DNA from: QPIN01 sp965224575 | GTDB lineage: Bacteria; Pseudomonadota; Gammaproteobacteria; Methylococcales; Methylomonadaceae | Direction of reading: 5' to 3' | DNA length: 64,000 bases | NCBI GenBank assembly: GCA_965224575.1 | Contig: CBDCZQ010000001.1 | Coordinates: 1 to 64,000 of the forward strand | In this document: in pieces, positions 20,691-30,511 of the stretch | How the letters are laid out: each line of letters starts with the position of its first letter | Position numbering within the stretch: the first letter of the stretch is position 1 | Notes under the pieces: model-generated | Seen by the model: the letters and a program-made list of their open reading frames with translations, nothing else | Told to the model about the DNA's origin: nothing | The model's database searches: none | Translations under genes and position numbers: made by a program

Positions 20691-21599
20691 ATGAATGCAT
20701 TATCCATCCAAAATCTAAAAAAAACATACAGCAATGGTTTTGTTGCTTTAAAGGGGATTGATCTTGATGTAGAACAGGGTGATTTTTTTGCATTGCTCGG
20801 CCCCAATGGTGCTGGTAAATCAACAGCGATTGGAATAATCAGTTCTTTGGTTAATAAAACCAGTGGTACAGTGAATATTTTTGGCTATGATTTGAAAAAG
20901 GAAAATGCTAAAGCTAAAAGTTGTATTGGTCTTGTTCCCCAGGAAATAAATTTCAATCAATTTGAAACAGTCAAAAATATTGTTTTAAATCAGGCGGGTT
21001 ATTATGGTATCCCTAAAAAGCAGGCAAAAATAAATACAGAAAAATGCTTAAAACAGATGTCTCTTTGGGATAAAAGAAATACTGTTTCAAGACGATTATC
21101 AGGTGGGATGAAACGGCGGGTGATGATTGCAAGAGCATTAGTCCACTCGCCAAGATTATTGATTTTAGATGAACCTACGGCAGGTGTAGATATAGAAATA
21201 CGCCGCTCTATGTGGGAAATGATGGAGCATATAAATCAGCAAGGTACAACGATTATTTTAACCACGCATTACCTGGAAGAAGCGGAAAGTTTATGTAAAA
21301 ATATTGCTATTATTAACGATGGTTTAATCGTGGAGAAGTCTGGTATGGCTGAATTACTTACTCGTGTCAAACAAGATCATTTTATACTTGATTTGGCTAA
21401 ACCCATTTCGACCATACCGGATATTGAAGGGTATAAATTTGAACTGATGGAAAGTAAATTATTAAATGTATCTGTTCCAAAAGGAAAGAGTCTTAATCCT
21501 TTATTTCAACAATTGACTGAAAAGCATATAGAGGTGTTAAGTCTGAAAAACAAGTCTAATCGTTTAGAGCAGTTGTTTATGGATTTAGTTAATGAATAA
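20691..21599 (+). CDS. yadG: ABC transporter ATP-binding protein, YadG-type
   Basis: A 302-residue ATPase subunit of an ABC-2 type exporter. It has Walker A GPNGAGKST (about residue 37), Q-loop VPQEINFNQF, signature LSGGMKRRVMIARAL, Walker B LLILDEPTAGVD and switch His in TTHYLEEAE. The extra C-terminal segment of about 80 residues fits the YadG length. The next gene overlaps by 8 bp and encodes the permease, so they form one translationally coupled unit. It is divergent from ppx, with 130 bp between for both promoters. The exported substrate is unknown. Confidence 0.92.
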   Translation: MNALSIQNLKKTYSNGFVALKGIDLDVEQGDFFALLGPNGAGKSTAIGIISSLVNKTSGTVNIFGYDLKKENAKAKSCIGLVPQEINFNQFETVKNIVLNQAGYYGIPKKQAKINTEKCLKQMSLWDKRNTVSRRLSGGMKRRVMIARALVHSPRLLILDEPTAGVDIEIRRSMWEMMEHINQQGTTIILTTHYLEEAESLCKNIAIINDGLIVEKSGMAELLTRVKQDHFILDLAKPISTIPDIEGYKFELMESKLLNVSVPKGKSLNPLFQQLTEKHIEVLSLKNKSNRLEQLFMDLVNE

Positions 21600-22356
21600 T
21601 TTTATAGCATTTCGTACGATTTTAACCAAAGAGATTCGACGCTTTACCCGAATATGGCCTCAAACATTATTACCACCTGCGATTACAACCTCCTTGTATT
21701 TTATGATTTTTGGTAAATTGATAGGAGAGAGGGTAGGGAGTATAAGTGGTGTGAGTTATATGGATTATATCGTGCCAGGGGTGATTCTAATGTCGGTTAT
21801 TAGTCACTCTTATGCAAATGTAGTTTCATCATTTTATTCCACTAAATTTCAACGGCATATAGAGGAGCTATTAGTCTCACCGGTTTCTAACTGGGTTATT
21901 TTATTGGGTTATGTTTTGGGAGGAGTTGCCCGTGGCTTATTGGTTGGAATGGTTGTAACTGGAATCTCACTTTTATATACAGATATTACGGTTAATCATT
22001 TAGGAATTGCTATTGCTGTCGCAATTTTAACGGCAACTTTATTTGCTTTAGCTGGTTTTATTAATGCAATATTTGCTGATAGCTTTGATGCTATTTCTAT
22101 TATCCCCAATTTTATATTAACGCCACTGAGTTATTTGGGCGGTGTATTTTATTCCGTCTCCATGTTGCCAGATTTATGGCAAACCATATCTTTAGCAAAC
22201 CCTATCCTTTATATGATAAATGCATTTAGGTATGGATTAATTGGTGTAACAGATATTGAAATAAAACTTGCTTTTGCCATGACAGGTGGGTTTATTTTAT
22301 TTTTAACTCTTTTGAGCCTTTATCTATTGCACAAAGGGGTTGGAATTAAAAATTAA
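21592..22356 (+). CDS. yadH: ABC-2 type transporter permease, YadH-type
   Basis: A 254-residue inner-membrane permease with six predicted helices (for example TTSLYFMIFGKLIG, VILMSVISHSYANVV, AILTATLFALAGFINAIF, LTLLSLYLLHKGVGI). The family-typical FADSFDAISIIPNFILTPLSYLGG region is present. It pairs with the overlapping ATPase gene upstream to make a homodimeric exporter of the YadGH class, related to the Nod/daunorubicin group. Substrate unknown. Confidence 0.92.
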   Translation: MNNFIAFRTILTKEIRRFTRIWPQTLLPPAITTSLYFMIFGKLIGERVGSISGVSYMDYIVPGVILMSVISHSYANVVSSFYSTKFQRHIEELLVSPVSNWVILLGYVLGGVARGLLVGMVVTGISLLYTDITVNHLGIAIAVAILTATLFALAGFINAIFADSFDAISIIPNFILTPLSYLGGVFYSVSMLPDLWQTISLANPILYMINAFRYGLIGVTDIEIKLAFAMTGGFILFLTLLSLYLLHKGVGIKN

Positions 22357-22478
22357 ATCCTGATACTTTTTTTAAATCTATAGCCACTATTTTTATATTT
22401 AAGAGATGCAATAATTTACTTTTCAAATTGTTATGACTATAATCATGATCATGGTTAATTTATATTAAGGTTGTAGAT

Positions 22479-22706
22479 ATGCAAATAATAAAAGCATCTG
22501 AATTTAAAGCTAAATGTTTACATTTAATGGATCTTGTTAATGAAACAAATGAAGAAATTATCATCACAAAAAATGGAAAACCCTTATCTCGGCTAGTTCC
22601 GTACCATAATCAAATTGATACACTATTTGGCTTACATAAAGGCCATATTACCAGCCATGATGATCTAGTAGACTCTGTTGATGAAAAATGGGATGTTGAA
22701 CAGTGA
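22479..22706 (+). CDS. Phd/YefM-type antitoxin
   Basis: A 75-residue antitoxin. The N-terminal half matches the Phd/YefM fold (IIKASEFKAKCLHLMDLVNE, EIIITKNGKPLSRLVPY), which binds operator DNA and represses its own operon. The acidic tail (DLVDSVDEKWDVEQ) should wrap the toxin. Its stop overlaps the toxin start by 4 bp, the usual coupling for such pairs. AT-rich sequence upstream (22420-22470) probably holds the promoter and operator. Confidence 0.9.
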   Translation: MQIIKASEFKAKCLHLMDLVNETNEEIIITKNGKPLSRLVPYHNQIDTLFGLHKGHITSHDDLVDSVDEKWDVEQ

Positions 22707-23104
22707 TTCTTCTTGATACTCATGCTCTAGTATGGCTAGATGAAGGAAATAAACGATTAGGACAGAACTCACTTTCAATGATTGACCAAGCCCTTCAATC
22801 TAAAGAACTCTATGTCTCTTCAATTAGCTTTTGGGAAGTTGCAATGCTAGTTAAAAAAGGTCGTCTGGAGATGCAAATAAGTATTGAATTATGGCGTAAA
22901 AACTTACTTAAAAATGGCTTACAAGAACTATCATTAACGGGAGATATTGCTGTACACTCAGCATTATTGGATGATTTTCATGGAGACCCTGCCGATAGAA
23001 TGATTGTTGCAACAGCTATACAGGCAACTGCCAAATTATGCACGGCAGATGAAAAAATATTAGCATGGAAATCAAAACTATTACGTTTTGACGCTAGAAA
23101 ATAA
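22703..23104 (+). CDS. PIN-domain toxin (VapC-like ribonuclease)
   Basis: A 133-residue PIN-domain endoribonuclease. The metal-binding acidic residues are present: Asp in LLDTHALVWL, Glu in SFWEVAML, Asp in DPADRMIVATAI and Asp in CTADEKILAW. Toxins of this family cut tRNA or rRNA; the actual target is unknown. It overlaps the Phd-type antitoxin gene by 4 bp. This PIN subgroup (MILLDTHALVWL) is normally paired with Phd/YefM antitoxins, as here. Confidence 0.9.
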   Translation: MILLDTHALVWLDEGNKRLGQNSLSMIDQALQSKELYVSSISFWEVAMLVKKGRLEMQISIELWRKNLLKNGLQELSLTGDIAVHSALLDDFHGDPADRMIVATAIQATAKLCTADEKILAWKSKLLRFDARK

Positions 23105-23383
23105 GCTGTTATGTATGACATTAGTATTAATTTAGCCATCCACAAATGGATTATAAACAAAGGGTATCTGGATCGAAATTTCTTTTAATTTAAAGGGTGG
23201 AAAAGTGGTAACGCATACGAGACTGTGAAAGTATTACCAAAAAGCACTAAAAAATAGTATAAAAACTATGTAAGCTATTGGTTTTGGTTTCCGAAATCAG
23301 CATTTTTGCTCAAAATTTGAATACTTTTACAGCCTCAACAGCGCCTTCCTCCTTATCGCCAGTATGTAGAGACATGTTAGCTA

Positions 23384-23425
23384 GATGTTGGAAAACGCTT
23401 CGCCATTCCAACTTATGGTCTTACG
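23384..23425. repeat. REP-like palindrome
   Basis: GTTGGAAAACGCTTCGCCATTCCAAC forms a hairpin followed by a TTACG tail. It is the same type as the units flanking the RAYT gene at 24.3-25.2 kb. The surrounding 23105-23560 has no credible gene; its only open frame is made of this low-complexity repeat context. A degraded relative (GGGTGGAAAAGTGGTAACGC) starts near 23197. Confidence 0.7.
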
Positions 23426-23565
23426 ATTCCATCCGTTTTATGTGTTGGATTCTCTATACTTCCACAGTTTTTATCGCTATTCCAATCTACGTTCACCTTA
23501 CGTGTTATTCGGTTGGCTATATGGTAAGATAATACTATTGTAGTATTTATTAGGAAAGGACTATT

Positions 23566-23817
23566 ATGCCAATATCAATAAAAGAAACAACAAGCATTAA
23601 GCTTGATAAAGAAGCAAAAGAACGAGCTAAATTAATTTTCAAAGAGTTAGGGATCACAATGGGAGATGCCTTTAACATGTTTTTAAGCCAAGTAAATTTG
23701 CATAATGGCATTCCATTTGAAATTAAAGTTCCAAATAGCACAACCAAGCAGGTAATTAGAGAAGCAAGGTTAGGTAAAAATGTACAGGAATTTTCGCTTG
23801 ATGAACTTAATCAATGA
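23566..23817 (+). CDS. RelB/DinJ-type antitoxin
   Basis: An 83-residue RelB/DinJ family antitoxin. It has a ribbon-helix-helix N-terminus (TTSIKLDKEAKERAKLIF, ELGITMGDAFNMFLSQV, GIPFEI) that binds DNA, then a toxin-wrapping C-terminal part. A ribosome-binding AGGAAAGGA precedes the ATG. Its last codons overlap the toxin gene by 4 bp. Autoregulation of the pair is expected for the family. Confidence 0.92.
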   Translation: MPISIKETTSIKLDKEAKERAKLIFKELGITMGDAFNMFLSQVNLHNGIPFEIKVPNSTTKQVIREARLGKNVQEFSLDELNQ

Positions 23818-24083
23818 AAATAAAGCGACATAAACAATTTATCAAAGAATTCAAAAAAGTCCAGATAACAGACGGGCAGTTTGAACAATTTATCTATTAT
23901 CTCAATTGCCTCAGAAATGACGCGCCTTTACCTGAAGAATCAAAAGACCATGGTCTGAATGGTAAATATTCAGATTGTAGAGAATTTCATCTCGGAGGGG
24001 ATACTTTGGTTATTTATCTTGTTAACCCAGAAAATGAGGCAATACTACTAAGAATAGGTAGCCATGCTCAATTATTTAAATAA
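23814..24083 (+). CDS. yafQ: YafQ-type mRNA interferase toxin
   Basis: An 89-residue toxin of the RelE/YafQ superfamily, which cuts mRNA on the ribosome. Family features include the N-terminal KRHKQFIKEFKKV helix, the LPEESKDHGLNGKYSDCREFHL core and the C-terminal RIGSHAQLF with the conserved His. It is translationally coupled to the upstream RelB/DinJ antitoxin, as in E. coli DinJ-YafQ. A REP-rich region and a RAYT gene follow, so this island has signs of acquisition. Confidence 0.92.
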   Translation: MKIKRHKQFIKEFKKVQITDGQFEQFIYYLNCLRNDAPLPEESKDHGLNGKYSDCREFHLGGDTLVIYLVNPENEAILLRIGSHAQLFK

Positions 24084-24330
24084 TTGAGCATGGCTTAAAA
24101 AAAGAAGCGGGATGACAGCCAAGTCAAAGGTTCGACTGACGACTATACACACTGGATACGGTGACTGTCAGCTGCCTTACGAGTTTACGATCCGCCTTAC
24201 GTATTATTGTGAGGTGATGCACTTGCTACCTGGACGCGGCGACATTGATTGATTTGTCTTTCCAGTCGTCTGGGAGAGTTAATTGACCTTCCTCTATTGT
24301 GTATACGGGATTGAGTTTTGTTGATTGGTT

Positions 24331-24406
24331 GTAGGGCGGAAAAGGAACGCATTCCGCCGTTTATTGTGAGGTCATGCCGGATAACGCTATCGCTCATCCG
24401 GCTTAC
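24331..24406. repeat. pair of REP palindromes at the 3' end of the RAYT gene
   Basis: Two hairpins, GGGCGGAAAAGGAACGCATT-type (24331-24360) and GCCGGATAACGCTATCGCTC-type (24376-24406, closing with ATCCGGC). The second contains the TAG stop of the RAYT gene and encodes its last residues. The tract 24095-24330 to the left holds only partial REP-like pieces. Confidence 0.75.
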
Positions 24407-24932
24407 GTTCACCTGTTTCAACTTCATTTTTCTGATAACTTGCCCAATCTTTAGAATAAGTTCCCTTTGTAACATGGTGATGAAAACTTGAAAATGGCCA
24501 GTCAATGACCTTATCAACATATCCATGTTTCACAGGATTAAAGTGCACATAGTCCATATGCTTTTCATAATCTCTGCTATCACGAATAGCATGTTCCCAG
24601 AATCGACGTTGCCAGATACCTCGCTCCCCACGTTTGACCCGAACCTTTGAAAGTCTTTCTAATTTAGGTAAACCCTTAGAAAAATATACTTTAATCACCT
24701 TCCAGCGATTTGAAAAATCATCATCACCTGTCGGTAATGTCCAAATACAATGCATATGTTCGGGCAATACAACCCATGCATCAATATGGAATGGACGTTT
24801 TTGTTTACATGCCCGAACGGATTCTCGAAGCAAATCAATATGATCTACCAATAAAGTGTTATTTCTTTCCAGCAAATTTACAGTAAAAAAATAACATCCA
24901 CCAGGAATGCGATAGCGAAGATAGTTAGGCAT
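24387..24932 (-). CDS. REP-associated tyrosine transposase (RAYT, Y1/HUH type)
   Basis: A single-strand DNA transposase of the IS200/IS605 superfamily that is thought to move REP palindromes. Start MPNYLRYRIPGGCYFF at 24932 is preferred over the upstream Met at 25022, which lies in repeat DNA. Motifs: HUH-type metal site in VVLPEHMHCIWTLP, and RRFWEHAIRDSRDYEKHMDY followed by VHFNPVKHGY with the catalytic Tyr region. The length of 181 residues is typical. The last residues (ERKPDER) and the stop fall inside a REP unit, and REP units flank both sides, as is usual for RAYT genes. Confidence 0.93.
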   Translation of the reverse strand: MPNYLRYRIPGGCYFFTVNLLERNNTLLVDHIDLLRESVRACKQKRPFHIDAWVVLPEHMHCIWTLPTGDDDFSNRWKVIKVYFSKGLPKLERLSKVRVKRGERGIWQRRFWEHAIRDSRDYEKHMDYVHFNPVKHGYVDKVIDWPFSSFHHHVTKGTYSKDWASYQKNEVETGERKPDER

Positions 24933-24990
24933 AACCAAAGTATATGTCACACCAAAAATCTTGCATTCCAAAAGGCAAGATTTATGAAAA

Positions 24991-25093
24991 ACGTAGGGTG
25001 GAAAAGCGACAGCGTCTTCCACCTTTTCGCCAGTTATGTAGTAGCTGCATGTTAGTCGGATGTCGGAAAACGCTGTCGCTATTCCAACTTACG
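24991..25093. repeat. REP palindromes at the 5' side of the RAYT gene
   Basis: Two hairpins: GTAGGGTGGAAAAGCGACAG with closing TCTTCCACC (24991-25024) and CGGATGTCGGAAAACGCTGT with closing ATTCCAAC (25054-25093). They are members of the same set as 24331-24406, 25182-25218 and 23384-23425. Confidence 0.75.
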
Positions 25094-25181
25094 TTCCGTC
25101 TTACGTGTTAATTTTTAATACTTTCACAGTCTGGATAACATTTTCCACCTTATCAATAGCATGTAGCAACTGTTAGCTGGA

Positions 25182-25218
25182 ATGTCGGAAAACGCTTCGC
25201 TATTCCAACTTACGGTCC
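25182..25218. repeat. REP palindrome that contains the DUF285-protein stop codon
   Basis: AATGTCGGAAAACGCTTCGC with closing TATTCCAACTTACGG. The TAA stop of the DUF285 repeat gene (25210-25212) lies within it. Confidence 0.75.
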
Positions 25219-27300
25219 GTACCAAATAGGCTCAATATTGCCTGGACCTGTTTGGTAGAAAAAATTACCGTGCTCATAATGACCGACATTTGAAACATTC
25301 CAGCCACTTAAATCTTGATTGGTGAAATTTGTGGCACCATAAAACATTTGATTCATATTAGTCACGTTGCCAACATTCCAATTACCTATATCTTGGTTGA
25401 AATTTGTGGCACCACGAAACATTTGATCCATATTTTCCACGTTGGCAACATCCCAATTGCTTATATCTTGATTGAATGATGTTGCATTTTCAAACATAGA
25501 TTGCATATGGAGCACATTGCTAACATTCCAATTGCTTATATCTTGATTGAACGATGTTGCATCTCCAAACATATAATCTATATAAGACACATTGCTAACA
25601 TTCCAATTACTTATATCTTGATTGAACGATGTTGCATCATGAAACATGCCACCTATATCAATCACGTTACCTACATCCCAATTGCTAATATCTTGGTTGA
25701 AAGATGTTGCACTAGCAAACATCCCTATCATACTATTCACGTTACCTACATCCCAATTGCTAATATCTTGGTTGAAAGATGTTGCACGCTCAAACATCCC
25801 TATCATATTAGTCACGTTACCTACACCCCAAGTGCTTATATCTTGATTGAACGATGTTGCACCGCGAAACATATACCTCATGTTTTTCACATTACCGACA
25901 TCCCAATTGCTTATATCTTGATTAAAAGATGTGAGATTTTCAAATAGACTACTCATATCAGTAATATGAGATGTATCAACTTGAGTCACATCCTCTCCAT
26001 TATGTATCATTTCTAACAATTGAATTTTTGTTAAAACCCAAAAAGGCTCGATATTGTCTAAGCCTGCTCCATCGAAAAAATTATCATAATCATTTACATT
26101 TGATACATTCCAGTTACTTAAATCTTGATTGGTAAAATTTGCGGCATTAAAAAACATACTTCCCATATTGGTTACATTACTAACATTCCAATTGCTTATA
26201 TCCTGGTTGAAAGATGTTGCCTGAGAAAACATAAACCTCATATTAGTCACATTGCCAACATCCCAGCTGCCTAACTCTTGATTGAATGATGTTGCCGCAG
26301 AAAACATAAGCTCCATAGTAGTCACAATGCTAACATCCCAATTGCTTATATCTTGGTTGAAATTTGTGGCATTATTAAACATATTGTTCATATCTGTCAC
26401 ATTGCCAACATCCCAAATACTTATATCTTGGTTGAAAGACGTTGCCTGAGAAAACATAAACTTCATATTTGTCACATTGCCAACATTCCAATTGCTTATA
26501 TCTTGGTTAAAAAATATTGTATTATTAAACATACTTGTCATGTTAGTTACATTACTGACATCCCAATTACTTATATTTTGATTAAAAGATGTGCGACCAT
26601 CAAATAGATAGCTCATATCTGCAATCTGAGAGGTATTAACTTGAGTTACATCTTCTCCATTTTCTATCATGTCAGACAATTGAATTAATGTTATAGGCCA
26701 AATAGGCTCAATATTACCTGAGCCTGCTTCTTCGAAAAAATCAAAATGCATGTCAACATTTGAAATATTCCAGCTACTTAAATTTTGATTAGTGAAATTT
26801 GTGGCACCATAAAACATTTGATTCATATTAGTCACATTGCCAACATTCCAATTACCTATATCTTGGTTGAAATTTGTGGTACCACGAAACATTTGACCCA
26901 TATTAGTCACGTTGCCAACACTCCAATTGCTTATATCTTGATTGAACGATGTTGCATTATTAAACATAGATTGCATATAGAGCACATTGCTAACATCCCA
27001 ATTGCTTATATTTTGATTGAACGATGTTGCACCTTCAAACATATGATTCATACTAGTCACATTGCCAACATTCCAATTATTAATATCTTGATTGAATGAT
27101 GTTGCACCATAAAACATACCGCTTATAAAGGTCACATTGCCAACATCCCAATTGCTTATATCTTGGTTAAAAGATGATGCATTTTGAAACATGCCACTCA
27201 TATCAGTCACATTACCAACATCCCAGTTGCTTATATCTTGATTGAAAGATGTGAGATTATAAAATAGACTACTCATATCAGTAATTTGAGATGTATTAAC
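25210..27300 (-). repeat. 75-bp coding repeats (23 copies in three blocks)
   Basis: Tandem 75-bp units each encode one 25-residue DUF285 repeat, with key strings ATTGCTTATATCTTG (read on plus as the complement of QDISN) recurring every 75 bp. Blocks are separated by about 200-bp linkers near 25930-26160 and 26590-26830 that are themselves similar. Confidence 0.9.
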
Positions 27301-29427
27301 TCGAGTTACATCAGCCCCAGTTTGTATCTTTTCAGTTAATTGCTCTAATGTTAGAGGAGGAGGAACGGAAGCAATATATAGCACGGTGTAAGTCATTGCT
27401 ATAGTCGCCGAATTTCCATCCACATCGGTACCTTTAATAACAAATGTATTAGTACCTAGTTGCGTTGGTACGCCACTTAGAACAGCTGTTGTAGTATTAA
27501 GAGAGTGTAAGGTAATACCTGCTGGTAATATGCCGGATTCAAGAACATAATCAACTTGAGATTCTATGGTAGTTGGCTGAATTTTAGTTTGTACTACAGA
27601 TAAATTTGCTAAAGCCGTTATATTTTGTTGGGGACTTGCTACTAGGTTTAGAGGTCCATCTTGAATTTCCAGAGTAATGTTAATGACTTCGGTAGACGCT
27701 GTTACACAGTTCTCAGGCGTGGTCGCAGTATTTCCACTAGTAAAATTTATTTCGGCCCAAAAACAGGTTTTTCCATAGCTTGGGATGGCTATAACTAACT
27801 CTCCAGTTGATGAACCTACTGGAATCACTGTATCCACTGTATTAGGTTCCCAGCCTATATCTGGGATGGTGCGTGCTTTTATTAATGCAGTACCTGCTTC
27901 AGGTGCTGTTACTGTCACAATCGCTGTAGCCTGATCTATAAGGATAGGGATAGCAATACTAAACCATGTAAAATGTGAAGCCGTCGCTTGCAGCGTTAAC
28001 CCTGTTGGGGAATTTGCAGATGCGACAACCGTGCCTGTTCCTTCTTGTGTCCAAATACCTGTTGTTTCATTTAACGACCAGAAAGGCACAATATCGCCTG
28101 CAAAGATATTAGCTCCATCTTGATATTTTGTAACATAAAGAGGGATTTGTATTTCTGCCTGTTGACTGGGTTGTAGTTGTAATTCTTCACCATCACTGCT
28201 ACGAGTAAATTGGTATTCAACCGTACCATAACTTACGATGGGGGTTGCATCGCTTTGTGCTGTCGGTATACCTGAAAAATCACCAGGAAAAGCGGCAACA
28301 CCTGCTGGCGTTGAAACATCGACAGAGGTAATGGTCAGATTAACACCATCGCTAACATTGACAGCATTGCCTTGTGAGTCTATAAACTGTGGGTTAGAAA
28401 GGCTTACCGTAGAACCAGTTGTATCTGATAGTGTCACATTGGGCTGATCTGCAACTGTTTGTTGTGTGCCTCTGGGTATTAATAACACATCTAAATTAAC
28501 TTTCTGCCCAGCAGTAGGTGTTTTTATCCGCTGTATCTGGTTGGCAAAACCTTGTTTTGAAAAGCTTAGGGTGTACTCTACATCTGGTTCTAAAGGAAAA
28601 GCAATTTCGCCACTCGTCTCGGTGATGTTTGCCATACTTTGTTCGATGCCATTTTTTAGCACCGTAATATTTACGTCAGTCAGGTTGGCTCCTGTCGTTG
28701 CGGTAACATGCAAGTTAACTTGAGTCTGACTTGATGGGAATAATAATTTAGGTGCTGGGCTATTTGACGCGTTTGGTAATGTTGCTACCCAAAAGCCGCT
28801 CCAAGGTAAAATTATTTTATTTTGCATCTCTTCATAAGCAGTTCCATTGTAGCTCCATAACTGATGTGCAAATATGTCATCAACCTCGGATTCTTCCAAT
28901 GTTAACCCTGTTTCTAAACCACTATTAATGCGTAAAGTTTCTCCTAAAACAGAGTTATCAAAAGGAGAGGAGAGCATTAGATATTGAGCAGCTCCTGGAT
29001 TAGCGACTAAAGTTGTTTCATAACAGCCTGCTGCAAACAAACATTGTGTGGAGCTTTGTACTGACACGGGTTGGCTACCCACTGGCATATCCAGTGTGGC
29101 TGATTGATTAGCACTAAGAATCCAGTAGCCTTTTCCTACCTCTACAGTATCTGTAAGGGCTGGTTTTTCATAAGCATTAGTTGTTGGGTTAAAGGAATAT
29201 AAAACCCAGTCTGTGTCATAAATGCCGGGTATATCATCACTAAAAATAGCAGCTACCGTGTTTTCGCCCGTTGGTGCTTCACAGGGTATTCCAATTTGAG
29301 TTCATTGGTTTGTCTGTATTGTTTTAGTTACAACGCAAACGCTGGGTGCGGTGGTAACTGCAACTACATTAGAAAAGGGTAGAAAGAGTAGTAAAAAGAA
29401 GGAGAGTAAGTAGCTGATGTTAAGCAT
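25210..29427 (-). pseudogene. DUF285 (BspA-like) repeat surface protein with in-frame nonsense codon
   Basis: From ATG 29427 the frame gives a signal peptide (LLSFFLLLFLPFSNVVA). It then hits TGA at 29302-29304, where the context (TNQ-stop-TQIGIPCEAP) suggests a lost Trp, and continues open for 1,292 codons from about 29088. Parts in order: a beta-rich N-terminal region, a carboxypeptidase-regulatory-like repeat (NLHVTATTGANLTDVNITVLKNG), an Ig/cadherin-like spacer (SGVPTQLGTNTFVIKGTDVDG), then 23 DUF285 repeats of 25 residues (type SFNQDISNWDVGNVT-NM--MF) in three blocks of 7, 7 and 9. Each block starts with an EDVTQVNTSQI-like sequence. DUF285 proteins are cell-surface proteins. The last three residues and the stop come from a REP element. 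Translation could only restart internally as written. Confidence 0.85.
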
Positions 29428-29882
29428 GGACTGGTTTCCTCATTAAAATGATTTTTAAGTTGCATATTAACTTAATAATTAAAGCCAGGCTAATTGTTAT
29501 TTTTGTTATCTAATTCACAAAGAAATTTAAAAAGAGGGTTGGTGTTAATAGGCTGATGAAAGATAAGCTTTAAACCCTAATTCACACTTAAATTAAGATT
29601 ATCGTAATACTCAGCATTTTTTTAGAAAGCTCTTGTTTGCACCTGCGTCAATGCTATTAAGCTAAGAGATTTGTATAACTAGTTCACCTTGGAGGCGGGG
29701 CTTTAACTCACAAAAGCATAAAGCTAAGCTATTTTATTTATTGACATTTCTGTGAAACCATAATGCTGTGCCAAACTTCGGTAAGTTATTAAATCCTCAG
29801 TCCTAATCAGCTTGTTGTGGTTACACGAAATACTAATTTGAGCCTTTTTTTATTACATAAAGTATAGGGGGAGGGTTAAAAA
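29428..29882. other. intergenic region without recognised gene
   Basis: AT-rich spacer of about 455 bp between the DUF285 gene start and the HepT stop. I see no convincing open frame or repeat unit. The part next to 29427 should hold the promoter of the surface-protein gene. Confidence 0.5.
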
Positions 29883-30224
29883 CTAAAAAGTGTTTTTGAT
29901 TTTTTGTAGCTCAATGATTAGTGGAGGGATATCATCTTGAATAATACTCCATAAAGTATCATTATCAATCCCTAAATAACCGTGAATCAGTCTGTTTCGG
30001 GTTGCAATAATTTGCCGCCAAGGTACTGATATATATGATTCTCGTTTTTCCAATGGTATATGGGTTGCAGCTTCACCAATTAATTCTAGATTGCGTATGG
30101 TTGCATCATAATTCAAACCTGTTCTTTCAAATGTTTCTTGATCTAATGCTTCACAATAGGTCATAATATTTTCAGAAAATTTGATCATGTCATTCAAATA
30201 AAAATGCCATTCACGTTTAGACAT
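29883..30224 (-). CDS. hepT: HepT-like toxin (DUF86, HEPN ribonuclease)
   Basis: A HEPN-family RNase toxin of 113 residues from ATG 30224 (MSKREWHFYLNDM); the upstream Met at 30242 is less likely. The active-site R-x4-H motif is present as RNRLIHGY, and LIGEAATHIP is typical of DUF86. In the known HepT-MntA pairs the antitoxin adds AMP units to the Tyr of the GY next to the active site, and that Tyr is present here. It overlaps the upstream antitoxin gene by 8 bp. Confidence 0.92.
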   Translation of the reverse strand: MSKREWHFYLNDMIKFSENIMTYCEALDQETFERTGLNYDATIRNLELIGEAATHIPLEKRESYISVPWRQIIATRNRLIHGYLGIDNDTLWSIIQDDIPPLIIELQKIKNTF

Positions 30225-30507
30225 TAATTGCTTCCTTTTCAATAAAAGGTTTCAGTTCTGTCCGCAAAGCTTTCTCTGTTATTAAATCAACAGAATGCCC
30301 TAGTTTATCTTCTAGAAAAAATTGTACCCCAAAATATTTTTTCGAAGTTGCTGGAGCATCGAAAGAGACAATAATATCAATATCGCTATTTTCTCTTGCT
30401 TCGTCTCTTGCTGTAGAACCAAATAAAGCTAAACGTGTCAGACCATAACGTTTAACTAATTCTGGTTTTAGTTGAGTTAGAATATCTAAAGCTTGTTTGC
30501 ATTCCAT
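30217..30507 (-). CDS. mntA: MntA-type nucleotidyltransferase antitoxin
   Basis: A 96-residue minimal nucleotidyltransferase. The motif GSTARDEARENSDIDI fits GS-x10-DxD, which binds metal and nucleotide, and a third acidic residue lies in HSVDLI. The family neutralises HepT by AMPylation. It precedes and overlaps hepT, the standard order for the pair. Confidence 0.92.
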   Translation of the reverse strand: MECKQALDILTQLKPELVKRYGLTRLALFGSTARDEARENSDIDIIVSFDAPATSKKYFGVQFFLEDKLGHSVDLITEKALRTELKPFIEKEAINV

Positions 30508-30511
30508 GATG

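Noticed and set aside
23278..23532. 84-codon open frame upstream of the RelB/DinJ gene
   Set aside because: It runs through a REP palindrome and has no family resemblance or ribosome-binding site.
25501..27099. Plus-strand open frames rich in Ile/Thr/Cys within the DUF285 gene
   Set aside because: They are antisense shadows of the 75-bp repeats; the minus strand gives a coherent 1,292-codon repeat protein.
25210..27300. 75-bp repeats considered as a CRISPR array
   Set aside because: Repeats are contiguous, diverging and in frame with a protein; there are no unique spacers.
29302..29304. TGA as a selenocysteine codon in the DUF285 protein
   Set aside because: The context fits Trp, the protein is not redox-related and no insertion hairpin is apparent; nonsense or error is simpler.
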